A DNA stretch of 64,000 nt from JAFDBW01 sp963825575 (GCA_963825575.1 CAWGUB010000010.1:11137-75136), one strand, 5' to 3'. Shown: positions 35,313 through 42,627, counted from the first letter of the stretch. Notes: a model not told the origin generated them from the sequence alone. Made by a program: numbers and translations.

Positions 35313-36467
35313 ATGTTTGAATTTGACGAGAATATTGACCAGGTAGCAAAGATCAAGGTTGTTGGAGTTGGTGGTGGCGGCAGCAACGCAGTCAATACGA
35401 TGATTGCCGGTCGCATCGATGGGGTCGAGTTCATGGTGGCGAACACCGATGCGCAGGCATTGCGTGCCAACCTTGCGTCACTGCGGGTGCAACTCGGCAC
35501 AAAGCTGACCAAAGGGCTCGGTGCCGGGGCCAACCCGGAAGTCGGCCGGGAAGCGGCTGAAGAGGACCGGAACCGCCTGAAGGAACTGCTGCAGGGCGCA
35601 GACATGGTCTTTATTGCTGCCGGCCTTGGCGGAGGTACCGGGACCGGTGCTGCGCCGGTGATTGCCGAAGTCGCAAGGGAGATCGGCGCGCTGACTGTTG
35701 CAGTTGTAACCAAGCCGTTCTCTTTCGAGGGCAAACAACGCATGATCAAGGCAGATGAAGGCGTCGAGGAGCTCAAACAGGTTGTCGATTCTCTGATCCT
35801 GATTCCGAACGATCGTCTCAGCGGACTCGCCGATAAGAAAATGGGTATCCTCGATGCGTTCAAACCTGCCGACGATGTACTGAGACAGGCTGTACAGGGG
35901 ATCTCGGACCTGATTACCACCCACGGCATGATCAATGTTGACTTTGCCGACGTCAAGGCGGCGATGAGCGAACGCGGCATGGCAATGATGGGTATCGGTC
36001 TTGCCGAAGGTGAAAATCGTGCCGCAACAGCAGCACAGCAGGCGATCTGCAGCCCGCTTCTGGAGGAGATCGATATTTCCGGTGCCAAGGGTGTGCTGGT
36101 CAATGTGACCGGTTCTTCGAGTATGACCATGAATGACTACCAGGAAGTCGCCAATATCATCCACGCGAAAGTTCATGAAGACGCCAACATCTTCATCGGT
36201 CTGGTCATCAACGAGGAGATGGGCGAGAAAATCCAGGTTACTGCGATCGCGACAGGGTTTGGCTGCTCATTCGATACCGGCAAGCGTGGTGCGAGCAATG
36301 AACTCGGTTATCCGACTCCCACGGCGCCGAACAAGATTGACCGTGACATCCCGGCTTTTATCCGTAACCAGAACCTGGACAAGCCGCGTGCCAGCATGCG
36401 CATCGGCAATTACAGTGAAGACGAGGAGTACGATATCCCGACGTTTTTGCGTAAGCGGGTCGACTGA
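35313..36467 (+). CDS. ftsZ: Cell division GTPase FtsZ
   Basis: FtsZ is the tubulin-like GTPase that forms the Z ring. The 384-residue protein shows IKVVGVGGGGSNAVNTMI, the tubulin signature GGGTGTG at residues 106-112, TKPFSFEGKQR, the T7 loop region GMINVDFADVKAAMSERG, and a C-terminal peptide DIPTFLRKR that binds FtsA. GGAGG lies before ATG 35313. It closes the dcw cluster; a terminator follows about 170 bases later. Confidence 0.98.
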   Translation: MFEFDENIDQVAKIKVVGVGGGGSNAVNTMIAGRIDGVEFMVANTDAQALRANLASLRVQLGTKLTKGLGAGANPEVGREAAEEDRNRLKELLQGADMVFIAAGLGGGTGTGAAPVIAEVAREIGALTVAVVTKPFSFEGKQRMIKADEGVEELKQVVDSLILIPNDRLSGLADKKMGILDAFKPADDVLRQAVQGISDLITTHGMINVDFADVKAAMSERGMAMMGIGLAEGENRAATAAQQAICSPLLEEIDISGAKGVLVNVTGSSSMTMNDYQEVANIIHAKVHEDANIFIGLVINEEMGEKIQVTAIATGFGCSFDTGKRGASNELGYPTPTAPNKIDRDIPAFIRNQNLDKPRASMRIGNYSEDEEYDIPTFLRKRVD

Positions 36468-36783
36468 ACCAGATAATTTCCCGAAGGGCTGATTTTTAAG
36501 AGCCCGACGGCCAACTGCTGAACTACAATTCCGTGGCTTGTCAAAAGAGTGAGCAGCCGTGCCGGTTCTCCGCCCGGCGTCTCACGGTTTGTTCAATGCT
36601 CTGCGCCTGCCTGTAATGGGACTCCCTCAACAACATTGGGCCGCCTCGTGCGGCCCCATTTTTTTGTCCCGGGATCCTTGCCGTATTGATCAACTTCGAA
36701 GATGCCTTGGTTTGGTTGCGCTCTCTTCAACCGGAATGACCTCTTCAACACGGTCTTCCATAGCCAGTGACCAAATTGCATTA
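36468..36783. other. Gap after ftsZ with terminator and small hairpin
   Basis: No gene is seen. A hairpin-forming segment (GTGAG 36549-36553 with CTCAC 36581-36585, enclosing GCCGG/CCGGC) and the terminator at 36638-36665 are the only structures. I found no riboswitch signature. Confidence 0.5.
36638..36665 (+). terminator. Rho-independent terminator of the dcw cluster
   Basis: The stem GGGCCGC (36638-36644) with GCGGCCC (36650-36656) and loop CTCGT is followed by CATTTTTTT. It stands about 170 bases after ftsZ and is the first terminator seen after the dcw promoter. Confidence 0.88.
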
Positions 36784-37233
36784 TTACTGCAGTGCAGCCT
36801 CGGTCATTCCGGCCAGGGCCTTGCCAAGTTTTCCGGCAACCGGACAATCAGCCACACCGTGGCGTTTTGCCAGAAATTCCGGATCATTGTAACCCAGCCA
36901 GACTTGGGAGGAGGCGTCCTGCCAGACCAGGGCTTTCAGCGGCAGGTCGATGCCGACCGTCTGCGCACACTCCATAAACGGCGTCCCGCCTTGCGGGTTG
37001 CCGAATATGATCACTTCAGTGGGGCGTAGCGATCTGCCAATCTTCGACGCGCCGGCGGCGTGGTTGATGCGCGTGAAAACGTTCAGACCGCGCTCGTTCA
37101 CCACTGCTTCAAACCGGTCCATCGTATCTTTGGCGCTGTAGGGACTCTTGACGGCAATCAAGCCATCAGCCGCACCGGCTACCGAAACGATCACTGCGAG
37201 GGTGAGAATCATAAATAATTGCAGGACTTTCAT
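36784..37233 (-). CDS. Secreted DUF302 domain protein
   Basis: This is a 149-residue protein with a signal peptide (MKVLQLFMILTLAVIVSVAGA). The mature part is one DUF302 domain: SAKDTMDRFEAVVNERGLNVFTRINHAAGA, RPTEVIIFGNPQGGTPFM, then LPLKALVWQDASSQVWLGYNDP. The two-layer fold is known, but no biochemical function is established to my knowledge. GAGGAG precedes the ATG on the minus strand. It is probably periplasmic. Confidence 0.88.
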   Translation of the reverse strand: MKVLQLFMILTLAVIVSVAGAADGLIAVKSPYSAKDTMDRFEAVVNERGLNVFTRINHAAGASKIGRSLRPTEVIIFGNPQGGTPFMECAQTVGIDLPLKALVWQDASSQVWLGYNDPEFLAKRHGVADCPVAGKLGKALAGMTEAALQ

Positions 37234-37328
37234 GGGAACTCCTCTCTACAGGTGCTCATGAGTTGTCGAATTTTTGTACTTCCCCCTGCATTATAACCTT
37301 TCCCCTTAAAAGTTTCTGAAAACACCGC

Positions 37329-37682
37329 TTAAGGCCTCTGTTCATGCGTTGCCCTTGAATCTTTCGGGGCCTGCTCCCTTGCCGACATTGAGTAATCGCG
37401 CATGATATGACCGACCCGAATCCGGTAATCCCTGAACAAACTGCCGCGACCTTTCGCCTGGGCCGCTCGGTGCTCTGCCAGATTTCTCCAAATGGTCACC
37501 GAGGCTTCGTCTTCCCAGAAGGAAAGTGACAGGACCTTGTCCGGGTCTGTCAGGCTCTGGAAGCGTTCAATTGATATGAACCCCGGCATTTCAGCCAGAT
37601 GTTCGCGCAGATTTGCGGCGATAGCGAGATATTCGGCTTTTCCTGTCTCTTTCGGGGTGACCTCGAAAATGACTGCGACCAT
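37329..37682 (-). CDS. Antibiotic biosynthesis monooxygenase (ABM) domain protein
   Basis: A 117-residue ferredoxin-like ABM-fold protein: MVAVIFEVTPKETGKAEYL, GFISIERFQSLTDPDKVLSLSFWEDEASVTIWR and AEHRAAQAKGRGSLFRDYRI are the family's usual strands and helix. Such small dimers include haem-degrading and quinol monooxygenases, but many lack a known substrate. CTGGAG stands before the ATG. It reads in the same direction as the DUF302 gene. Confidence 0.85.
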   Translation of the reverse strand: MVAVIFEVTPKETGKAEYLAIAANLREHLAEMPGFISIERFQSLTDPDKVLSLSFWEDEASVTIWRNLAEHRAAQAKGRGSLFRDYRIRVGHIMRDYSMSAREQAPKDSRATHEQRP

Positions 37683-37806
37683 TGGTGTCTCCAGAGAGTT
37701 AAATGGTTTCTATGCCTATCACAGTCGAGTCACTCGACTGCGTATCTTCAGCCCGCTTGTGTGATGTGTTAAGCGTTTGTGTGGATATACCATCCTGGCT
37801 CTTGGG

Positions 37807-39000
37807 CTAGATACGCCGCTTGACCTTGATGGCAATGGTGCCAACACCCAGAAAAGCCACGCCCATGAGAACGAGGGTGAGCGGCCAGCCTAATGAATTC
37901 GCGAAGTGCTCTGCAGAGAAATAGCCGATGAAACCGAGCATCGCGATGACAGTTGTCAACAAAAGCGCCCGGCTTTGCAGCACGACACAGGCGTAGAGAA
38001 TCGCAGCCGTCACGGCAAGGTAGAGCAGTTCAACGGGCGTGTCCTGCACAAGATCGAACAAGCCGCTGTAGAAGAGGATCGAACCGATGAAATAGCCAAG
38101 GCCTGCCAGGCGATAATGCCGCTCATCCTTGTGCAGGCCGTACGCCGTCAACATCACGCACACTCCTGTGATCACGCTCGCCCAGTTGGCGGACGTGACC
38201 AGCGCCATCTGGTCGAACAAACCACCGTTGAGCCAGCAGATCCCGATGAACAAAGCGGGTTCAGCGAGCACGCGGTGAGAGGTGTCTCCCAGGGCAACAC
38301 CAACCAGGAACAACGAGGCGCCGAGCGCAATCGCGATATAGGTGACCGGGATGCCGAGCATGTCCAGGCCGACCTGCATAAATCCATAGACGAAAAAGAG
38401 TGCCGTGAATACCAGCACGGTGTACCTGTACTTGCCGAACAAGACTGTCTGGTGCAGGGTCATCATGCCGAAGACGAAGAGCGTCGCGGCCCGCCAGTTG
38501 TCGCCGTGCGGGAACACCTCGTGGATGAGGACGAACCAGCCGCTGGTCATCATGAACGCACAGGCGATCGTCAGAGGCAGGATCAGCCTGGGAAATTTTT
38601 TCTCGTGCAGAGCGGACACCAGCACGATGAGGAGAACGTAGCCAACGCCCAGGGTCACGAAAACCCGCATGATGCTGCCCATGTTGTCCCAGAACATGCC
38701 AATGTAGGTGCCGACACCGGCGAGAATGAAAATTGCTCCGAGGTAGGAAAAGAGAGTCCTGGCGATATCGCTTTTGCTGCGCTTTGTCGCCGTCGCATCG
38801 ATGGCAGCAGGTGTATTCAGTGCGTTTTCGACTTCGTCGAGCGTGATGTCGTAGGTCTTTATGAGCTGCGCTATCTGCTTGAGTGCGCCGGATTTGTCGG
38901 TGACGGCCGATAGGCCAAGGGCCCCGGCCAGCAACGGCCAGCCCCAGATGCCCCCACCAATTAACAGCAGTATGACGATCAGGATCAGTAGCGAGATCAT
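37807..39000 (-). CDS. DUF2157-type polytopic membrane protein
   Basis: This 397-residue protein begins with a membrane helix (LLILIVILLLIGGGIWGWP), a cytoplasmic segment (about residues 35-80), then ten or more membrane helices. The SYLGAIFILAGVGTYIGMFWDNM and WFVLIHEVFPHGDNW segments match the pattern I associate with DUF2157 (predicted membrane proteins). No catalytic motif is visible. It overlaps the upstream gene by four bases (ATGA), so the two act together. Function is unknown. Confidence 0.75.
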   Translation of the reverse strand: MISLLILIVILLLIGGGIWGWPLLAGALGLSAVTDKSGALKQIAQLIKTYDITLDEVENALNTPAAIDATATKRSKSDIARTLFSYLGAIFILAGVGTYIGMFWDNMGSIMRVFVTLGVGYVLLIVLVSALHEKKFPRLILPLTIACAFMMTSGWFVLIHEVFPHGDNWRAATLFVFGMMTLHQTVLFGKYRYTVLVFTALFFVYGFMQVGLDMLGIPVTYIAIALGASLFLVGVALGDTSHRVLAEPALFIGICWLNGGLFDQMALVTSANWASVITGVCVMLTAYGLHKDERHYRLAGLGYFIGSILFYSGLFDLVQDTPVELLYLAVTAAILYACVVLQSRALLLTTVIAMLGFIGYFSAEHFANSLGWPLTLVLMGVAFLGVGTIAIKVKRRI

Positions 39001-39599
39001 GAGGAGACAACCCAGCCAACGAAGTGAGTGTTGCTGCTGTAATACCGATCCACAGCATTCGGCAGGCGGATGCTGCGCCCGTTTTTCGTCAGCACTGCTT
39101 CATGGCGATAGCGCGACGAATAAAAGATCTCGCCGAAAATATTCCCCGAATAGCGAGTGCTGCCTAACCTGAATTCGTATCCATCCGGTGCAATGCTGGA
39201 CGAATCAACCGTCAGCCCTTCCAGGTCAGGGACGCTGAGTACAGTTGTTTTGAGGCCTTCCTCAGGGGCTTGCTGTGACTGGCCTGCCGGGGTCAGGCCG
39301 GAGGGGAGGATGATGGCGATCTCTTTTACTGCCCCGGTTTTCGGGTTGTAGCGCCACAGGCGCGGTTTCCGGTTGGCCTGCTCAGTACCCTGGTAGACAA
39401 CCTGGACCTTCTGGTCTACGACGGATACCTGTACACCGTTTTGGTAATTGTAATACTCAGTCGCGTAAATTACTTCGTATTGCGGGGGATCTACCAATAG
39501 AGTGGGTATGCCCGAAACCAGGAGGAAAATTATAACAAGCAACAGCGGCAAACCCAGGCCAAAAGCGATGGTGGGGTTCTCGCGAAGAAAAGATTTCAT
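38997..39599 (-). CDS. Membrane-anchored protein paired with the DUF2157 gene
   Basis: The 200-residue protein has one N-terminal membrane anchor (GLGLPLLLVIIFLLVSGIPTLLV) and a soluble, probably periplasmic, mostly beta domain with VQVVYQGTEQANRKPRLWRY and YEFRLGSTRYSGNIFGEIFY. In other genomes DUF2157 proteins are often followed by a GDYXXLXY-motif protein; here the partner is different in sequence, and I do not recognise its family. It is translationally coupled to the DUF2157 gene. Confidence 0.65.
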   Translation of the reverse strand: MKSFLRENPTIAFGLGLPLLLVIIFLLVSGIPTLLVDPPQYEVIYATEYYNYQNGVQVSVVDQKVQVVYQGTEQANRKPRLWRYNPKTGAVKEIAIILPSGLTPAGQSQQAPEEGLKTTVLSVPDLEGLTVDSSSIAPDGYEFRLGSTRYSGNIFGEIFYSSRYRHEAVLTKNGRSIRLPNAVDRYYSSNTHFVGWVVSS

Positions 39600-39721
39600 G
39601 CCAACGTCTCCCTGTGTTCATAGTTTTGGCCCGGACTCAAAGGTGCTTGGTTCAAGAGCTTTGTGTTTTTATCCAGGAAGAACAAGTATCTGCTATAGAG
39701 ATTATATCAAAATGTAAAAAC

Positions 39722-39830
39722 GCTTAACGGACCGAGCTAAGCGGGCTGGAGCTGGTCTTTTTCAAGTGTGTAGAAACCTTTACGCGAACCACCGACGTAT
39801 CACCCAGTCCGCTTGAGCGATTGGTTAGCC
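39722..39830 (-). repeat. attC recombination site of the relBE cassette (109 bp)
   Basis: On the plus strand it runs from GCTTAAC (39722-39728) to GTTAGCC (39824-39830), the two conserved core boxes. Inner boxes GCTAAGCGG and CCGCTTGAGC pair with one unpaired extra base, as in attC hairpins. The relE stop codon lies inside the core box. It is the last recognisable attC of the array. Confidence 0.82.
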
Positions 39831-40121
39831 TTTCTCCCTTTTGGACGCCTTACGGTAAACAAGGTTCTTATCTCTTTTGCCAACAGCAACGACCAGTACG
39901 ACAATTTCATCTTCAATGATTTCGTAAACAAGTCGATACCCGCTGGCACGAAGCTTAATCTTGTAATGATTCTCGAAACCGTGGAGTCGACTTGCTGGGA
40001 CATGTGGATTCTGTAACCGTTCTCTTAGCTTCTTCTTGAGTTGGCTCTGGATGGAGGGATCCAGTTTTTTCCACTCCTTTAATGCAGTGGGCAGGAATTT
40101 CAGGCCGTATTTACAACTCAT
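39825..40121 (-). CDS. relE: RelE/StbE-family toxin (cassette gene)
   Basis: RelE-type toxins cut mRNA in the ribosomal A site. The 98-residue basic protein shows YGLKFLPTALKEWKKLDPSIQSQLKKKL, then LHGFENHYKIKLRASGYRLVYEI and the C-terminal VAVGKRDKNLVYRKA, the conserved RelE/StbE layout with the basic catalytic residues near the end. The ATG at 40121 overlaps the antitoxin end by 11 bases. It is carried with its antitoxin in one integron cassette, with attC immediately after its stop. Confidence 0.92.
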   Translation of the reverse strand: MSCKYGLKFLPTALKEWKKLDPSIQSQLKKKLRERLQNPHVPASRLHGFENHYKIKLRASGYRLVYEIIEDEIVVLVVAVGKRDKNLVYRKASKREKG

Positions 40122-40362
40122 CGATATCAATTTCTACAGCTTCGATTTTTTCATTCTGCCTCTCGTTCACAAGCAAACCAAGTTGATAGTCTTCCAATCT
40201 CTCCATGAGCGCTTCATACGTTGCGGCAGGGATAAGATAAGCCGTGGGTCGGTTGTGATTTAATATTGCTATTGGCTCTCCCTCTGACTCGTCAATAAGG
40301 GCGCTTGGATTCTTTTTTAATTCGGAGATGCTGGCAGAACAGTTTGCTAGAACGGATTTCAT
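40111..40362 (-). CDS. relB: RelB/StbD (Phd/YefM-type) antitoxin (cassette gene)
   Basis: The antitoxin neutralises the adjacent RelE-like toxin and usually represses its own promoter. The 83-residue acidic protein shows VLANCSASISELKKNPSALI, IAILNHNRPTAYLIPAATYEALMERLED, the DNA-binding domain pattern of the Phd/YefM/StbD group, and an acidic C-terminal tail that would wrap the toxin. ATG 40362 follows AGAGG. A promoter and operator-like inverted repeat lie just upstream. Confidence 0.9.
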   Translation of the reverse strand: MKSVLANCSASISELKKNPSALIDESEGEPIAILNHNRPTAYLIPAATYEALMERLEDYQLGLLVNERQNEKIEAVEIDIDEL

Positions 40363-40383
40363 GATGTTCACCTCTGGGCTATA

Positions 40384-40434
40384 TTAAGTGCCATATAATG
40401 GTCGTAAAATAGCACTTAATCGTTGCGGTGTCAA
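40384..40434 (-). promoter_or_regulatory. Promoter and operator of the relBE cassette
   Basis: Read on the minus strand there is a perfect -35 TTGACA (40429-40434), a 17-base spacer and a -10 TATTTT (40406-40411). An inverted repeat, TTAAGTGC (40384-40391) with GCACTTAA (40412-40419), brackets the -10 and start region and suits autoregulation by the antitoxin-toxin complex. Confidence 0.75.
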
Positions 40435-40450
40435 TTTTGAATGGTGTTTA

Positions 40451-40556
40451 GGCTAACGGTTCTGAATTGAGCGGCGAACAAACTCAAAGCAGGCGTGTAG
40501 ACTGTCTAAGCGAACCACCCCTGCTTCACTCGTCGCGCTCGGATGATTGGTTATGA
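40451..40556 (-). repeat. attC site of cassette 4 (106 bp)
   Basis: Core boxes GGCTAAC (40451-40457) and GTTATGA (40550-40556) flank an imperfect palindrome. Inner segments TGAGCGGCG and CGCGCTCGGA pair imperfectly. The size and box pattern match the other sites of the array. Confidence 0.75.
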
Positions 40557-40562
40557 GGCCGC

Positions 40563-40859
40563 CTAGGTGACGTGCCGTCGAATAAGAAGCCATAAGAGTG
40601 GAATCAACGCTATGGCAATAAAGAAAGCTGTTGAAGCCCGCGTTGCCCCTGAGCGTAGCTCAAAAACCCCCTGTACGGCACCCACTCCCGCCACAACGAC
40701 GCTGAGAATGAGTGGAAGCAAAAAAAGAGGGGCAGTTGACCACGCACCCCATCCATCGAAGTTGCGAACGTAGAATTCTACCGCTACGAGACTGACGATT
40801 GGAAGCCAGCAAACGAACGTGAGACTGTTCCTCGTTTTTTTGGATGTACTCGTTGGCAA
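40563..40859 (-). CDS. Cassette 4: small membrane protein of unknown function
   Basis: This is a 98-residue protein with three hydrophobic segments (LTFVCWLPIVSLVAVEFYV, APLFLLPLILSVVVAGVGAV and TAFFIAIALIPLLWLLI). It starts with TTG 40859 after GAGG. It fills one integron cassette, between two attC sites, and reads away from intI. I recognise no family; such orphan membrane proteins are common in chromosomal integrons. Confidence 0.65.
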   Translation of the reverse strand: MPTSTSKKTRNSLTFVCWLPIVSLVAVEFYVRNFDGWGAWSTAPLFLLPLILSVVVAGVGAVQGVFELRSGATRASTAFFIAIALIPLLWLLIRRHVT

Positions 40860-40876
40860 ATAAACCTCAACCTGCT

Positions 40877-40981
40877 GGATAACGGTTTGGAGCTGAGCTG
40901 CGGGTCACCGGGCGTGGAGTCGCTGTGTATTTTTCGAGAAGCAAGACCGTGATCCCCGTCAGCTCTTGCGATTGGTTAGAG
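40877..40981 (-). repeat. attC site of the brnTA cassette (105 bp)
   Basis: Core boxes GGATAAC (40877-40883) and GTTAGAG (40975-40981) bound the site. Inner segments GAGCTGAGCTGCGGG and CCCCGTCAGCTCTTGC pair with a bulged base. The brnA stop codon overlaps the site's first core box in cassette direction. Confidence 0.8.
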
Positions 40982-41213
40982 CCTGCTCCTGGGTATCGAC
41001 GTAGGCATCGATCAGTTGCCGAATCATGCGCTGATATTGTGTATGGTGCTTGCCCGCTTCCGTTTTGAAGAAATCGACACTCTTTTTGCTGAGCGCGATG
41101 GTCACCTTGACTGATTCTTCTCGGAAGGCCAGTTCCTCGGGAGAGGGGAGGAAATCGGAGATCACCCTAAATTCCCCGAGGGGCTCATCGGTGTATTGAA
41201 TTTTCTTGCTCAT
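40959..41213 (-). CDS. brnA: BrnA-type antitoxin (cassette 3)
   Basis: The 84-residue protein contains VKVTIALSKKSVDFFKTEAGKHHTQYQ followed by RMIRQLIDAYV, the ribbon-helix-helix pattern of BrnA antitoxins, which bind the BrnT toxin and repress their operon. It overlaps the end of the toxin gene by 29 bases. The last codons run into the attC site, so the cassette is trimmed to the coding sequence. Confidence 0.9.
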   Translation of the reverse strand: MSKKIQYTDEPLGEFRVISDFLPSPEELAFREESVKVTIALSKKSVDFFKTEAGKHHTQYQRMIRQLIDAYVDTQEQALTNRKS

Positions 41214-41475
41214 AAGTCACCTTTCCTTTTCGCCAGTATCCAGCCTCGATGATGCGGATGACGTGTTCGCGGTAAGTAAATCGTACCGTGAGGATACCGC
41301 CAGCTACTTTGCCGAAACAGTAGTAGCGCCGTTCCTGATCGCTATGGGTTACGTCTGCGGCAATGACGCGGTGCGGGTCGGCGAAAGCATATTGGGCCTC
41401 GGAAAACGCAACGCCGTGTTTCTTCTGATTGTCTAAGTCTTTTTTCTGATCCCACTCGAAGCGCGTCATTGTCAT
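41185..41475 (-). CDS. brnT: BrnT-type ribonuclease toxin (cassette 3)
   Basis: BrnT is a RelE-fold ribonuclease toxin. The 96-residue protein shows FEWDQKKDLDNQKKHGVAFSEAQYAFADP, RYYCFGKVAGGILTVRFTYRE and VIRIIEAGYWRKGKVTYE. The FEWD-x-K-x-xxN-xxKHGV-x-F opening and the C-terminal Arg-Ile-Ile segment are diagnostic, although the usual S-AR-x-A-xxxE is changed to EAGYWRKGKVTYE. ATG 41475 or 41469 may be used. It lies upstream of brnA in the same cassette. Confidence 0.9.
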   Translation of the reverse strand: MTMTRFEWDQKKDLDNQKKHGVAFSEAQYAFADPHRVIAADVTHSDQERRYYCFGKVAGGILTVRFTYREHVIRIIEAGYWRKGKVTYEQENSIHR

Positions 41476-41547
41476 GGCAACATTCTATCACAAGATGGAG
41501 ATAAAGCCATATTTATGTATGGCTTAAAGTATGGCTTGCTTCTATGG

Positions 41548-41604
41548 CTCTAACGTAAAATTAAGGGGCGCCGATAGGCGTCCCGCTTGAATGACGGGTT
41601 AGAT
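41548..41604 (-). repeat. attC site of cassette 2 (57 bp, classic 59-base element)
   Basis: Core boxes CTCTAAC (41548-41554) and GTTAGAT (41598-41604) enclose TTAAGGGGCGCC and GGCGTCCCGCTTGAA, which pair with extrahelical bases. The arrangement closely resembles the compact attC type of aadA cassettes. This is the clearest attC in the array. Confidence 0.9.
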
Positions 41605-41609
41605 ATTTA

Positions 41610-41903
41610 TTACAAATGGCCTTTATAAATTACCTTTTTCGCCAACTCATAACAACCCGCACAGATCAACTTAAAATCTGCTAGTTTTTTGAACTCTTCA
41701 GACCATTCTCCCCCGTTCTGGAGCAACCAGTTTTCACAGGAGCTACACCAAGCAATGACTGGTAGGTCGTCAGTAGCATCCGACCAGAAAAAACCAACTC
41801 GCTCTTCAGCATCAATTGCCAAGCCAATATGTATGCAAACAAAGGCTATTTTGGAAGGCCCATGAAGATGACAATTTACAGTTTTCGGTGATGAGTTGGT
41901 CAT
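41610..41903 (-). CDS. Cassette 2: small cysteine-rich protein of unknown function
   Basis: The 97-residue protein has CHLHGPSKIAFVCIHIG near the N-terminus and two Cys pairs further on (CSSCE around 53-57 and CAGC near 82-85), which suggests a zinc ribbon. It starts with ATG 41903 a few bases after the cassette junction and fills the cassette. I do not recognise a named family. Confidence 0.65.
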   Translation of the reverse strand: MTNSSPKTVNCHLHGPSKIAFVCIHIGLAIDAEERVGFFWSDATDDLPVIAWCSSCENWLLQNGGEWSEEFKKLADFKLICAGCYELAKKVIYKGHL

Positions 41904-41909
41904 TCGTAT

Positions 41910-41984
41910 TTCTAACGTTTCGCATCAGTGGCAAATTACGGAGCGCAGCGGAGCAATTTGTCCGCCTGCATGCGATTGTTATGT
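41910..41984 (-). repeat. attC site of cassette 1 (75 bp)
   Basis: Core boxes TTCTAAC (41910-41916) and GTTATGT (41978-41984) enclose a long imperfect palindrome: TTCGCATCAGTGGCAAATTACGG on one arm answers CCGCCTGCATGCGA on the other. The core GTTATGT matches the core at the putative attI junction (42342-42348), as expected for the first cassette. Confidence 0.82.
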
Positions 41985-42008
41985 GCGACTTATGCAGTTC
42001 TTATATAT

Positions 42009-42305
42009 TTATAACTCATCATCTGGCTCGAGCGCTGGTTCATCAAGTTCAGTTAACTCGTATCTTTCAGATAATGTTCTGATAACTTCTTTAATCAAAC
42101 TGCTATTCAAATGTTCCGATTTGACCTGATGTTTCATGCTAGAGAAAGAGTCAACGGCCACTTTTTCGTCTCCCGCAAAGATCCATATCCAGGAATCTCC
42201 TTGAAGCCCATGCTCGATATTTGGGAACTTGCTTTTCAAATACTCGACAAGCTCGAAATGTATTTCCGAGTAGTGCTGCTTGTATTGCAATTCGGCGAAA
42301 ATCAT
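42009..42305 (-). CDS. Cassette 1: hypothetical protein
   Basis: The 98-residue acidic protein starts MIFAELQYKQHYSEI and contains FPNIEHGLQGDSWIWIFAGDEKVAVDSFSS, followed by a C-terminal ERYELTELDEPALEPDDEL. It shows no membrane segment. It is the cassette next to attI, so it is the most recently gained one under the usual insertion model and probably the best expressed. ATG 42305 is chosen over TTG 42311. No named family is recognised. Confidence 0.7.
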   Translation of the reverse strand: MIFAELQYKQHYSEIHFELVEYLKSKFPNIEHGLQGDSWIWIFAGDEKVAVDSFSSMKHQVKSEHLNSSLIKEVIRTLSERYELTELDEPALEPDDEL

Positions 42306-42341
42306 CTTCAAGTCGTATTCAGTCTGGAAATTACCTCAAGC

Positions 42342-42400
42342 ACATAACATTGATTGAACAAGTGAGTAGACTCGATATTGCTACGCACCTGTTAGTTTAA
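42342..42400 (-). other. Putative attI site of the integron
   Basis: The first cassette joins here at a core GTTATGT (minus strand, 42342-42348). A second GTTAG-like box lies at 42391-42397, and no cassette gene lies between this point and intI. Position next to intI and the core box support attI. Exact ends cannot be defined by reading alone. Confidence 0.6.
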
Positions 42401-42454
42401 AGTTTTGCCGGCAAGTTTCCGAAAAACAAACCGAACCGACAGTGTGAATACAAA

Positions 42455-42504
42455 AATATCCAGAACAAAAACCGAGTTAAGCTCGTCAGTCTGTTCTGGA
42501 TATT
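42455..42504. promoter_or_regulatory. 13-bp inverted repeat in the attI-intI region
   Basis: AATATCCAGAACA (42455-42467) and TGTTCTGGATATT (42492-42504) form a perfect inverted repeat with a 24-base spacer that itself contains GAGTTAAGCTC. It lies about 120 bases before intI and between attI and the recombinase gene, so it may bind a regulator of intI or of cassette expression. There is no T-run of a terminator type. Confidence 0.5.
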
Positions 42505-42627
42505 CTCAAAAAATCCCCCTCAGTGTTCGTGTGCAATTTTCGGGTGACAGAGTTCACTGATTTCGCTATCTTAGCCACATTTAATGCCTTTGGCAATTGT
42601 TATCGATTCACCACACAGGAGGGAACC

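Noticed and set aside
36549..36585. Hairpin after ftsZ as a possible riboswitch
   Set aside because: No match to riboswitch consensus sequences I know, and it lies downstream of a gene and upstream of a terminator only.
37906..38913. Plus-strand frame of 335 codons opposite the DUF2157 gene
   Set aside because: Its composition (rich in His, Gln, Glu, Asp) is that of an antisense shadow of a membrane-protein gene; the minus frame has clear membrane helices and coupled translation.
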